In this document: one piece after another, positions 43,295 to 55,167 of the stretch
How the letters are laid out: each line of letters opens with the position of its first letter
How positions within the stretch are numbered: the first letter of the stretch is position 1
Source of the DNA: Bugulina stolonifera
Lineage: Eukaryota; Bryozoa; Gymnolaemata; Cheilostomatida; Bugulidae
Reading direction: 5' to 3'
Assembly: GCA_935421135.1 (NCBI GenBank)
Contig: OW285187.1
Coordinates: 35,466,818 to 35,530,817, forward strand
DNA: 64,000 nucleotides
Notes under the pieces: generated by a model
Told to the model about the DNA's origin: nothing
Databases searched by the model: none
What the model saw: the letters and a program-made list of their open reading frames with translations, nothing else
Made by a program: the position numbers and the translations under genes

Positions 43295-43886
43295 TCCTGC
43301 GTCACTAGTAATTCACTAATTGTAGTTGAGTCTTACTTGAAAATCTTTGTCCTACTAACTGATATTCAGTGTAAGAATAGAGTTTTTAATACCAATATTG
43401 ATTCTTAAATATTATGAGTGTCAAATTACACTTATAACATATCGCATATAACAAGAGATGCTTTGGACTTTAGTAGAAATTCAAATCAATGGCAAAAAAC
43501 ATCGTATTGAGTTTCCGAGGAAGGGACTTCTTGCAGTGTTGCTATGCAACAGCAGAAATTATTCGAAGCAACTCGCTAATGCACTCTTGTAAATCGAATG
43601 AAATCTATAGCAATCTTTTTTATTTTGATGTTTAACGCAAAAAGATTAATGCAAAAATTAATTGTTAAATAAATTTTGCTCACTAATAATAAAGTTCTTT
43701 TTAAAATCAATATAAACAACAAATTAGAAGAAAATCTATAGATGAGTTCTGCGAGGCTTTAATCGACATTCATTTGACCTTACCTTTAAAGCACGTTATA
43801 AAATACAAGATAGAATGTTTTTGAGTGCAATTCTGTTTTATTGTCATACTGTATGATACCGTTTTTAAAAGAAGGCGGTTAATAAG
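43295..43886. promoter_or_regulatory. Compact bidirectional promoter region, ARMH1 / MPP10
   Basis: Only 592 bp separate the two divergent start codons, so this stretch must hold both 5' UTRs and promoter elements. It is AT-rich, with no clear TATA position tied to either gene and no repeats. A shared bidirectional promoter is inferred from spacing alone. Confidence 0.6.
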
Positions 43887-46800
43887 ATGAGCGAGGAAAA
43901 GGTCCAGGTATTTAAAGATGTATCAGAAACTTTGACAGATATTATAGCAGCACCTGGTTGCTTTTTGGGGTAGGTCAACTGGTTAGTTAGTTCAAATAGA
44001 AGTGCACAGTTTAATAAATTAATGCGCCTACAGTTGCGACGAATTTATTTATTAAATGCCGATAAAGTGGTAGAATGAAATGGTATGGTGCAATTATAAT
44101 AGTGTAAGCAGGGTAAGCAATTCATATCTAAGTAGTTTTTATCACTATTAAGGATATACAACTTTATTCTATTATTATTATAATTATAATTATCACCATG
44201 TTCATGGTATGGCTAGAAAGAGATCAGAATCGGAAGGAGAGGTTCAAACATGTGTAATTTTATTCTATTCTGTCTGAGATTCAGATCAATGCTGTCTGGT
44301 TTGGTTTATATATTCTTTTGTTTATTAGTTGCTCCAAAACACAGATCGATGGACAGAGACTGCGACTGAAATCACTGTATGATAAATCACAGTCACCTGA
44401 TTATAACTTGGAAGATGCTGATGGTAGCGGGGCATCTGCATCAGCTTATAAGCCATTGAAAGAGCTTTTCATATCACAGTTTGATTGTGAGCAGATATGG
44501 CAGCAGTTAGCATACAAATATGGCAGTGCTGAGACTGAAGAACACATAAAAGATATTAGTCATCTGTTGACTGATCAATCTCTAACATTACTCTCATGTG
44601 ATGCATCTGACACGCATGAAGACAGTTTAGTAGGTGATGAATCAGTCAAATCAGACAGTGTGTCTGTTTCTGCTGATGACAATAATGGTGTAGCCGAGTC
44701 TGACCAAGAGTCTGCAGCATCTGATGATGAAATAGATGAGGAGGATGAAGGAAGTGAGATGGAGACTGAATATGGTGCTAACCAGGTCAGCTGCTTCCAA
44801 ATACATATACTATAACCTATATTGTGTTTATCTTACACTCACCGCTATATATAGTTCAATGCTATGCCATGCAACGCTAGTGCTATGCTAGTTCTATGCT
44901 TGCAAGTTGTTGATTACTGAACACTGAATAATAATATTTGATAGTTGTCTAAAACATGGTTTGAAGCTGTCTTATTTAATTAATAGGTTGATGATAAATT
45001 CTTCTCATTGGCGAAAATGGAGGCATACTTAGATAAACAGGATGCTGACCTCTTGAAGAATCCAGACCAATTTGAGAGAATGCCCGAGATGTACGAGACA
45101 GACGAATCTGATTCAGAGGTATCAGCAGTGTGTTACATCATATCTAATAGTTTGTATTGGCACAGTAGTTACTCCTTGATATAATAGCCTACCAATATAC
45201 CATCTACAGTCTGTGTAACTAATTAGCATGAACCTTTGGTACATTCTAGCTCCAATGGTATCAAACGAGGGTCTATCATAGACACTCTCAATGATGCTGC
45301 CATACTTGAAAAAAGAAATTACATCATTTTACACGACTAGCACCGTCTAGAAGATAGTGCCGTTACCTTTCCATTTCGTTATTTTTCTTCTTGAGCACAG
45401 CCTACAGTACATATTTATGTATAAATAGAATGGTGAATGGTATTATAGTACTCTTTAGGCTTGCAAAATTATTTCTTATATTTGAATTCTGGTTATTGTG
45501 ATTTTACAGGAGCACCATTACAAATATAGTGATTTCTTTGAAACTAAGAAATCTGATAAAAGTAGGAGTTTTGATGGAGAGATTGATGGGGAGAGGTTAG
45601 TGACTAGTATCTACAATAATGTCTATTTGTATGTATAATGTGGTCTGCTGCTACATGTTATGCTATAACATCGCTCAATCCACTACCTTTAGAATTCCAA
45701 CACACCGATAGAGAGTCGGCGAAAACAATTCACAGTCAATCTTATCTAACGAGGAAACTGTTATGAGCTGTGTATATTTTATCTGCTGCTGGTAATGTGG
45801 TTTCTGTACTGATTTATAGACCCCCTCGTAACCCCCTGGGAGACCTCAGTTCAGACGAGGAGGAGGAAGAGGGAGATGGCAATATAATGGAGGGAAGCGA
45901 GGAGATGTCTGATGAAGAGCTGGAGCTAATGAAAGCTCTGGATGAGGAAACCAGAGAAATTGGTGAAGACATGTCTGATGGGGAAAGTGGTAGGGAGGAT
46001 GAGGAGGAACGTTATCAGGACAGTGAGTGCCGTTCTATAGTAGTAACTCTCTTATTCTATAGTAGTAACTCTCCTATTCTATAGTACTAACTCTCCTATT
46101 CTATAGTAGTAACTCTCCAGTTCAATAGTAGAAAGTGGTGACTGTGCTAACACTAGTGTATGTAATATTCACTCTCATTATACTCACAGGTGAGGATGAA
46201 TCCGATGCTGAACACTTGCAGGATATTATTGGAAAACAGAAGCATGAACCTTCCAAATCTCAGTACGAGACACGTAAAGAGAAGGTGGGTTGCTTTGGCT
46301 AATATCTAATATCATATGTATCGTATATATTATATTGATGGTACTACTGTATGTGCAATGTATATATTGTATATGATACTACTGTAGGGCCTATGTATAT
46401 ATCGTATATGGTACTACTGTATGTATATATTGTATATGATACTACTGTATGTATATATTGTATATGATACTACTGTATGTATATATTGTATATGGTACTA
46501 CGGTATGTATATATTGTATATAGTACTACTGTATATACATGTATACGTATAATTATGGCACTACTGTATGTATATATCATAAATAGTACTACTGTATGTA
46601 CATGTATACGTATAATTATGGTACTACTGTATGTATATATCATAAATAGTACTACTGTATGTACATGTATACGTATAATTATGGTACTACTGTATGTATA
46701 TATCATAAATAGTACTACTGTATGTACATGTATACGTATAATTATGGTACTACTGTATGTATATATCGTATATAGTACTACTGTATGTACATGTATACGT

Positions 46801-49800
46801 ATAATTATGGTACTACTGTATGTATATATCGTATATAGTACTACTGTATGTACATGTATACGTATAATTATGGTACTACTGTATGTATATATCGTATATA
46901 GTACTACTGTATGTATATATCGTATATAGTACTACTGTATGTACATGTATACGTATAATTATGGTACTACTGTATGTACATATTGTATATAGTACTACTG
47001 TATGTACATGTATACATATAATTATGGTACTACTGTATGTATATATCGTATATAGTACTACTGTATGTACATGTATGCGTATAATTATGGTACTACTGTA
47101 TGTATATATCATATATAGTACTACTGTATGTACATGTATACGTATAATTATGGTACTACTGTATGTATATATTGTATATAGTACTACTGTATGTACATGT
47201 ATACGTATAATTATGGTACTACTGTATGTATATATCGTATATAGTACTACTGTATGTATATATCGTATATAGTACTACTGTATGTACATGTATACGTATA
47301 ATTATGGTACTACTGTATGTATATATCGTATATAGTACTACTGTATGTACATGTATACGTATAATTATGGTACTACTGTATGTATATATCGTATATAGTA
47401 CTACTGTATGTACATGTATACGTATAATTATGGTACTACTGTATGTATATATCGTATATAGTACTACTGTATGTATATATCGTATATAGTACTACTGTAT
47501 GTACATGTATACGTATAATTATGGTACTACTGTATGTATATATCGTATATAGTACTACTGTATGTATATATCGTATATAGTACTACTGTATGTACATGTA
47601 TACGTATAATTATGGTACTACTGTATGTATATATCGTATATAGTACTACTGTATGTACATGTATACGTATAATTATGGTACTACTGTATGTATATATCGT
47701 ATATAGTACTACTGTATGTACATGTATACATATAATTATGGTACTACTGTATGTATACATTGTATATAGTACTACTGTATGTACATGTATACGTATAATT
47801 ATGGTACTACTGTATGTATATATTGTATATAGTACTACTGTAGGTACATGTATACGTATAATTATGGTACTACTGTATGTATATATCGTATATAGTACTA
47901 CTGTATGTACATGTATACGTATAATTATGGTACTACTGTATGTATATATTGTATATAGTACTACTGTATGTACATGTATACGTATAATTATGGTACTACT
48001 GTATGTATATATCATATATTGTACAGTTGGAGGCGCGTGTTAGAGCAATGGAAGAGGAAGCCCTCTCCGATAAGCCCTGGCAGCTGAGGGGTGAGGTGAC
48101 TGCAAAGTCTCGTCCTGAGAACAGCCTCATACAGGAGGCTGTGGAATTTGACTCTAATGTGGCCCCCGTACCCATCATCACCATGGAAACCACCGAGAAC
48201 CTTGAGTCTCTTATCATACAGCGAATCAAAGATAAGGTAACAGTAGCCGCCCTCTTTCTTCTGGTGTGCATGTAGCTGATCAGATATACCATACATGGGT
48301 GTTGGTTACTGTATAGTATGTGTAAGTACATGGATGTTGGTTACTGTATAGTATGTGTAAGTACATGGATGTTGGTTATTGTATAGTATGTGTAAGTACA
48401 TGGATGTTGGTTACTGTATAGTATGTGTAAGTACATGGACGTTGGTTACTGTATAGTATGTGTAAGTACATGGATGTTGGTTACTGTATAGTATGTGTAA
48501 GTACATGGATGTTGGTTACTGTATAGTATGTGTAAGTACATGGATGTTGGTTCCTGTGTAGTATGTGTAAGTACATGGATGTTGGTTACTGTATAGTATG
48601 TGTAAGTACATGGGTGTTGGTTACTGTATAGTATGTGTAAGTACATGGATGTTGGTTACGTATAGTATGTGTAAGTACATGGATGTTGGTTACTGTATAG
48701 TATGTGTAAGTACATGGATGTTGGTTACGTATAGTATGTGTAAGTACATGGATGTTGGTTACTGTATAGTATGTGTAAGTACATGGGTGTTGGTTACTGT
48801 ATAGTATGTGTAAGTACATGGATGTTGGTTATTGTAGGCATTTGATGACGTGGAGAGAAAGACTCGTCTCAAAGAAGACGGGGAGAAATTCAGGAAGAGG
48901 ATTGAGTTGGATCATGAGAAGAGTAAACTTAGCCTTAGTCAAATATACGAGCAGGAGTATGTGAAACTGAGGGATGTAAGTACACCCACCCGTACTCACT
49001 ATATGATATCCACAGTGTAGTCTACCACGTCAAGTATATTATACTGGCACTGACCTCTACTACACAATCTTCTTACTGTTGTAGAAAGAGGAAGATGAAG
49101 AGGATAAGGTTGATCCACAAGAAGAGGAGATAAAGAGAATGATGTCTTCTCTCTTCTCTAAACTAGATGCCTTGTCTAGCTTCCAGTTCACCCCTAAACC
49201 GGTATGTACCCACTACACTGTATTATATAGAATATCTTCTTACCGAGTCCAATGCTATAATATATATATACATAATACATGTGCTATACTTAGGCCCCTA
49301 AAGAATTGAAGATAATATCCCATCTACCCTCAGTGGTTGTGGAGGAAGTGCAACCAGATACTGTGGCAGATAGTGCTAGACTGGCCCCTGAGGAGGTTAA
49401 GGTATGTCTAATATAATATACATTGTACTATATAGTATAATATATTACTCATCTATAGAAACCATTAGTACAATACTGTATGTTATATATCACTCATCTA
49501 TAGAAACCATTAGTACAATACTGTATGTTATATATTACTCATCTATAGAAACCATTAGTACAATACTGTATGTTATATATTACTCATCTATAGAAACCAT
49601 TAGTACAATACTGTATGTTATATATTACTCATCTATAGAAACCATTAGTACAATGCTGTATGTTATATATTACTCATCTATAGAAACCATTAGTACAATA
49701 CTGTATGTTATATATTACTCATCTATAGAAACCATTAGTACAATACTGTATGTTATATATTACTCATCTATAGAAACCATTAGTACAATACTGTATGTTA

Positions 49801-50652
49801 TATATTGCTCATCTATAGAAACCACGAACGGAACTGAAAGAACGAGATGAGATGGACTCAACAGACAAGAAGAGAATCCGCAGACAGAAGAAAGCTAAGC
49901 ACAGGAAGTTAGAGAAGGTGAAAAAGACGGCTGAAGCACGGGTGCAGAAGATCAACCCTGGTCTGGGTAACAAGAGGGCAGAGCAGAGAAGTATAGAAGC
50001 TATAAAACAGGCTGTCGTTAATGAGGGACGTATCATCAAACCTTCCAAGGTGAGACAACTATTTACTGCTTGCACTATGTACTGCTTGCACTATGTACTG
50101 CTTGCACTATGTACTGCTTGCACTACGTACTGCTTGCACTGTGTACTGCTTGTACTACGTGCTGCTTGCTGATCAGACTGTAGTGGAAACAATATATCCA
50201 AGAATTGTCACATGTGGTCACATTTTGGGGGTAGAATGTAAATGTAAATATAAGTAGTTGATAAGCATTCTAGTAAAATTGAAATTGGATTGGCTGATGG
50301 GGTCAACAAGGGGTAATAAAATGTTTTTCAGTTCATTTTCTTGTGTGTTGATGGTTGAAATATCTACATGTAGGTGCAACTGTCTTATTTATGTTTGATA
50401 ACTTGGAGTTGTTAGCCCATTAAATATCACACTGTAAGGTTGGATAACTCCACAAAAGTTTCCCATAATTTTACATTTACTATCATGTTTGTTATACAGG
50501 AATCTGTGCTACCTGACAAGACGTACTCCTCATCTAAGGAGTTCTTTAAAGCTCTACAGAATGAAGTCAAATTGGACAAGTCTAGACCCAAGAAAAAAGT
50601 TGATAACAAGAAATGGGTGAATACTAAATCAGCAGAGAAGCTGAAACTGTAG
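43887..50652 (+). CDS. MPHOSPH10: U3 snoRNP protein MPP10
   Basis: Component of the small-subunit processome needed for early 18S pre-rRNA cleavages, acting in the nucleolus with IMP3 and IMP4. Twelve exons: 43887-43969, 44329-44785, 44987-45118, 45510-45595, 45820-46022, 46190-46284, 48027-48236, 48838-48975, 49085-49201, 49294-49401, 49819-50049 and 50500-50652, giving 670 residues (human 681). The middle is highly acidic (DLSSDEEEEE, MSDEELELMKALDEE). The conserved core follows: KPWQLRGEVTAKSRPENSLI, then VEFDSNVAPVP and LESLIIQRIKDKAFDDV. A Lys/Arg-rich region follows (KKRIRRQKKAKHRKLEKVKK), then NPGLGNK and the C-terminus SSKEFFKALQNEV. The exon at 49819 is preceded by eight tandem copies of its own acceptor. 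Two other introns are mostly minisatellite. Confidence 0.95.
46022..46125. repeat. Short 22-bp repeat after an MPP10 donor
   Basis: About four copies of TTCTATAGTAGTAACTCTCC, beginning within 10 bp of the donor at 46023. Confidence 0.85.
46310..48022. repeat. 63-bp higher-order minisatellite in MPP10 intron
   Basis: 1.7 kb of alternating subunits that all start with GTACTACTGTATGTA. One continues CATGTATACGTATAATTATG (35 bp in all) and the other TATATCGTATATA (28 bp). Most copies alternate 35+28, and some have two 28-bp subunits in a row. It ends in ATATTGTACAG, the acceptor at 48026. ORFs on both strands are artefacts. Confidence 0.95.
48288..48832. repeat. 35-bp minisatellite in MPP10 intron, acceptor-like units
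   Basis: About 15 copies of a unit containing TGTAAGTACATGGATGTTGG and TTACTGTATAGTATG. The last copy reads ATGTTGGTTATTGTAG, the real acceptor of the exon at 48838. Each unit therefore carries an acceptor-like GTTACTGTATAG and a donor-like GTAAGTAC. Confidence 0.94.
49441..49824 (+). repeat. 45-bp array built from an acceptor plus exon start
   Basis: Eight copies of CTCATCTATAG|AAACCA precede the real acceptor (exon starts at 49819), with junctions at 49459 and then every 45 bp. The unit holds the 3' splice site and the first six exon bases (Lys-Pro codons). Using an upstream copy would add 15 codons ending in TAG. Confidence 0.95.
50062..50168. repeat. 16-bp repeat after an MPP10 donor
   Basis: About six copies of TACTGCTTGCACTATG in the last MPP10 intron. 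Confidence 0.9.
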
Positions 50653-51485
50653 TTAGTATTAGGGTTAGACTGTGCTTCATGATCAGTTTAGACTGGATTC
50701 CAGGACACAAGTGACATACTGTTGTAATATAAACAAGGTGATCTACCACAGTAAGGTTATTCAGTGTTTGTCCTATTAGAAGAATTATCTTAATAAGTTC
50801 AGATACAAATGTCTTGGAGATCTACTTGAAAAGTTTATTTTGTAACTACATGTACATACAGTGTATAATACATTTATAAAACTGGACGTGTCTAATACAG
50901 CTAGGGGACTGGATGCATGCTGTAGTTGATGTAGATTGGTATATTATATTTAATATAATAGTGTATAATGATGCTCTTTTAAATACTCTTTCACGTCAGC
51001 CAACTCTGTAACTCCCTACACAACACAGTATAAGCTGGTGTTAAAATATAGTCAGTACATACACTACAATGTGGATACAGTACACAGTAAAAACAAGAGT
51101 GGACTTTGAGATAAATTGTGTATATTACATGCAATGCCTATTATAAGACTCTTCCCTCCCAGTAGTAGTACAAGGATTATGGTGTTAGAGGGGCTGCACA
51201 CACACACACACTGAGTATACATTATTTATATTGTTATAAGTATATTTGATTTAATGTTGTAAAAGTAAGGTGGGTCTAGACTCTAGAGTGTGCTATTATA
51301 TTTTGACATGATTGTACCTGTAACTGGCTTCAGTCAGTTTCTAGACTGGGCAGAGTGCCAGCAGATAGTAGTATTATTAGAAAACCCCGTAAGATTTATG
51401 TTACACAAGACCTAATGAGCAAAAACTTATCTCAAATCATAATTTACATAGATTAATCTAATCCCTTGATATAGAAGTTATGTTC
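50653..51485. other. Convergent intergenic region, MPP10 / SLC35A-like
   Basis: 3' regions of converging genes. A short CA run occurs near 51200-51212. No ORF or RNA gene recognised. Confidence 0.55.
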
Positions 51486-54400
51486 TCATGCAGTCACACT
51501 GGTCGGGAGACTAACAGGAGCCACGTAGGGGTATCTACCATACATGTATACTGACACCATTACTAATGTAGCTCCAAATATAAACTGAAGAGATAAGTGA
51601 AAGTTAAAGAAGTATATAGAGATTATACATGATAGTATTATAGCTGCTGAGGTAGCAAATCCTTTCAATATATTGTCTGCGTATTTGACTACAACAGCCA
51701 CAAGTAGTCCACCACCAGATGACAGCATAATAGATACCCAGACAGCCCAATCATATCCCTTAAAGAAACCATGCTCACTGACGTCTTTACCATCCTTCAC
51801 ATACAATGTAACTAAACCTAAAATATACAAGGGATAACAGTAATAACATCTAGTAGTACTAGTATTCATTGTGGTGTTGCATATCAACTTCAAGTAGTTG
51901 TATGAATGTATGCCTACATGGAAATACTGAATGGTTGGTTGGAGGTTGTATAACAACAGATGCTACCATAGGGGATAACTACAGATTACTTGTCTCTCTA
52001 CAAACAGTGAGCTAATCCAATTAATTAATGAGGATTATACAGATAATACTGTGTGGTGGTGGTTTTACTGTACTCTACTGTAGCAGTCTTCTACATAGAA
52101 TATAAATCAGTATAATTGTAGAGTATACCTAGTAATGTCATGGGTATGTTTAGTTACAGTAGTATAATAATTGTGCTAAGCTATAATACCCCAGCGTGAC
52201 CATTTCATAATAATATGATACGATTGCACATTGAGCAAACTGAAAGGCTGGGAGTGCCAAGTGGAAACAATCGCATACAGAGTAACACACCCTCAGTATC
52301 AACTACATGTACTGTTTACTATACCACTATGTAAATTGTAGACCCTATGATTGCTATTATTAGACTAATACATAGTGCGTCCTTCTAAAATTAACTTTCA
52401 GAACATTTTATTACTGATTGTAATCAACAACTAAATATATTACCATGGCTCAAGGGATAGATACAATTTTATGTAAAATATTTCATACATGTATCTATGA
52501 CGAAACTGCTAACGACTGGAACGGCAACACCCCTTACAGCGTTTAGCATTTCATGTCATATCAACAGATGAGGCTGGCAAGTGTTGTTCACACTCGCATG
52601 GTCCTATCACAATACCTATATGATCTATTTAGGAGCCTCAATACTGGTATACTGATTGGTTAACAAGGTGCTGGTGGCCGAGTGGTCTAGCACTAGTCAC
52701 TCTGGTCTTGCAGCAATGACGCAAGTTATCTGCAAGGACATGGGTTCGAGTCCTGCCAACGACCTGGAGGTTTTCGTCGCGAAGAAGATTTCCCCTCTGT
52801 GCCATATTGAACTATAATAATATCCAGCTCTAGGAGCCGTGGTGGCCCCTCGACTAGCTCTGCTATTGGGCAGCCACGATAAAGAATTGTGTTTGGCGCC
52901 ACGGATATTATTATATATTATTGTTATATTATTATAGAACTTCGCATAAGAATGTGTTTGGAGTATGCGTTCTCTCAGCCCAGTTAATACAGTCTGTCAT
53001 CAACACACCCACCCATTCTCGTAGAGGGCTCGGAACCCAAGCTATATCTGAACTATACATTAGAATAAACTGTTCACCAACCTATTATGGTCCCAAGGAA
53101 CCCAAGCTGAACGTTCCTCAACCAGACAGACTGAGACGAACCCTTCAGGATTTTCTCAAAGTAAACGCCAGCAAAGCCAGACATCAGACAGCTGGATATC
53201 ACAGCCACCATTCCTACCAATGCATTCTGGTTCTTGGGTGCCTCTGCCGCCGTGCTTCCAGTGGAAGTGGGCTGTATCTGTACTGCTGCTACACCCCCCA
53301 TTAGAATAACCAAAGCGGACCACTGCTGAGGGCTAAGTTTTTTGTTCAGCATAACAACAGAGAAGAGAGCTGTGGTGAGTATCTTGAGCTGGTAGCTTAC
53401 CTAGAAAGTTGTACTACAGCATGTACTATGTACTATAGAATGCAGAACTGGAGCATTACATTTGAACATTTGTGTTTGAATTCATTTAACTAGAGGTAGA
53501 TGGAACTGTGTGGAAGTATATGGCCCATTAATCATGTGGGACACCCGTAGGCTATCTACATTTCTGGCTCAGCTGTGACCTGCAGCTGCAATGCTCATAC
53601 AAATACTTCCTACTATGATATACAACTTGTCAATGAAATAAATTTCACATCATTTCTTTGAAACCATACTTAGGTCACCAATTGTTGAATATGTTTAGTG
53701 ACGTCATGTATTGCTACACTATACAATACAGTCACTGACCCTCACTACTACTACATGGCCACTCTCTAGCACCACTACACTGCTACTGTTATGACTGAAC
53801 CATTAGGTAACCTCACCTGGTACGTGGCAGCATCTAGGTTAGAGACGGCAAGGAACTGTAGGTTGTTCTGTATGACGTATACAAACGCAGGTACCGACAC
53901 CTTTACGTTGTCCATAGGATTCATAATCAGATTCTGGTAGAGATGATCCAGCCACTTGGATACACTCCGTTCCTGTGAAGAGAGTAAACTAGACTATAGT
54001 AATAGGCTACTGACTGCTATAGTACATCATGTACTGTCACAGTATACAAGAATGGTGGTGCATGGGATGAGAGTAGATACAATATTCCACTACAGACCAC
54101 TTCCTACTATTCACCTACTATAACACATGTACATTGTGTAGGTATCCAAACAAACACAAATTATATTCCCATATTATGAGAAGTAAGTCATCTATATTGA
54201 TTAACAATGTATTTTACATGTATTATTACAATAACTATATATTACATGTACATGTATGTATAAATTATATTACTATATATTATATAATTATACATATTAT
54301 TATAATTATCACCACATGATGGGATGTCTGATGGGTAAGAGTGTATAATATCCAGTCTCACCAGCACCAATATTATATTATGGCTGAGGACCACATCCCA

Positions 54401-55167
54401 CTCTACATAAGCTTATGTCTATCTAGTGTGTAATTATTAGCATAATACTCATAAATATAATAATAACAGACCAGCAGTAAGTACTACACAGTGTACTATA
54501 CAAACCAGCAGTAAGTACTGGACCATTGACTGTACGAGTCATACACAGTGTTAGTACTGGACTACTGACTGCACGAGTCATACACAGTGTTAGTACTGGA
54601 CTACTCACTGTATGAGTCATACACAGTGTTAGTGCTGAACTACTGACTGTACGAGTCATACACAGTGTTAGTACTGGACTACTCACTGTATGAGTCATAC
54701 ACAGTGTCAGCGCTGGACTACTCACTGTATGAGTCATACACAGTGTTAGTACTGGACTACTCACTGTATGAGTCATACACAGTGTTAGTACTGGACTACT
54801 CACTGTATGAGTCATACATACCTGATACAGAATGATGAGTAGAGCTATTATACACTTGTTTAACTCAGCCAATAGAACTGCTGTAGCAGATATAAACATC
54901 TCATCGACATCCCTAGTCCTGACGTACCTCATCCACAGTATCAATGCGGCATTCTGTACAGTAAGCGTTACCAGACTAACGTACTTTAAGCTAACTGCAA
55001 TATTTGAGAGCAAAACAAACGCTATTATAGTAAGAAATGATGTCGAGATAAAATTGGTAGTAAAGACTTATGCACATTATCTTCAACAAACATTACCGAG
55101 CCTACACACCAACAGTGTACTCACCAGGTGGAGTCACTTGACTTTTTCCTTGGCTATCAGATGCCAT
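51486..55167 (-). CDS. SLC35A3-like: SLC35A2/A3-type nucleotide-sugar transporter
   Basis: A Golgi or ER multi-pass antiporter that imports a UDP-sugar (UDP-GlcNAc or UDP-Gal in the closest animal subfamilies) in exchange for UMP. Five minus-strand exons: 55125-55167, 54822-54994, 53817-53972, 53082-53400 and 51486-51817, giving 340 residues (family about 325-395). Family hallmarks: [74 protein letters not shown] and [20 protein letters not shown]. The start ATG at 55167 opens a short hydrophilic cytosolic N-terminus ([14 protein letters not shown]). The substrate cannot be fixed from sequence alone. The donor of exon 2 abuts a 39-bp minisatellite. Intron 4 contains a tRNA-derived SINE. Confidence 0.9.
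52673..52937 (+). mobile_element. tRNA-derived SINE
   Basis: A perfect A box TGGCCGAGTGG (52675-52685) and B box GGTTCGAGTCC (52743-52753) lie in a region resembling a class II (Leu/Ser) tRNA with a long variable arm. A non-tRNA body of about 170 bp (GGAGGTTTTCGTCGCGAAGA, then CTAGGAGCCGTGGTGGCCCC) follows. It ends in an ATTATTATATATTATTG-type AT-rich tail. It lies in intron 4 of the SLC35A-like gene. Confidence 0.85.
54490..54820. repeat. 39-bp minisatellite abutting an SLC35A-like donor
   Basis: About eight copies of a unit containing ACTGTATGAGTCATACACAG and TGTTAGTACTGGACTAC. On the gene strand the donor GTATGTATGACTCATACAG is continuous with the array. Confidence 0.93.

Noticed and set aside
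46470..48043. ORFs of 78-169 codons on both strands
   Set aside because: They come from the 35+28-bp satellite in the MPP10 intron.
52673..52763. A functional tRNA-Leu/Ser gene
   Set aside because: The A and B boxes are good, but the arms do not pair convincingly and a SINE body follows without a pol III terminator.
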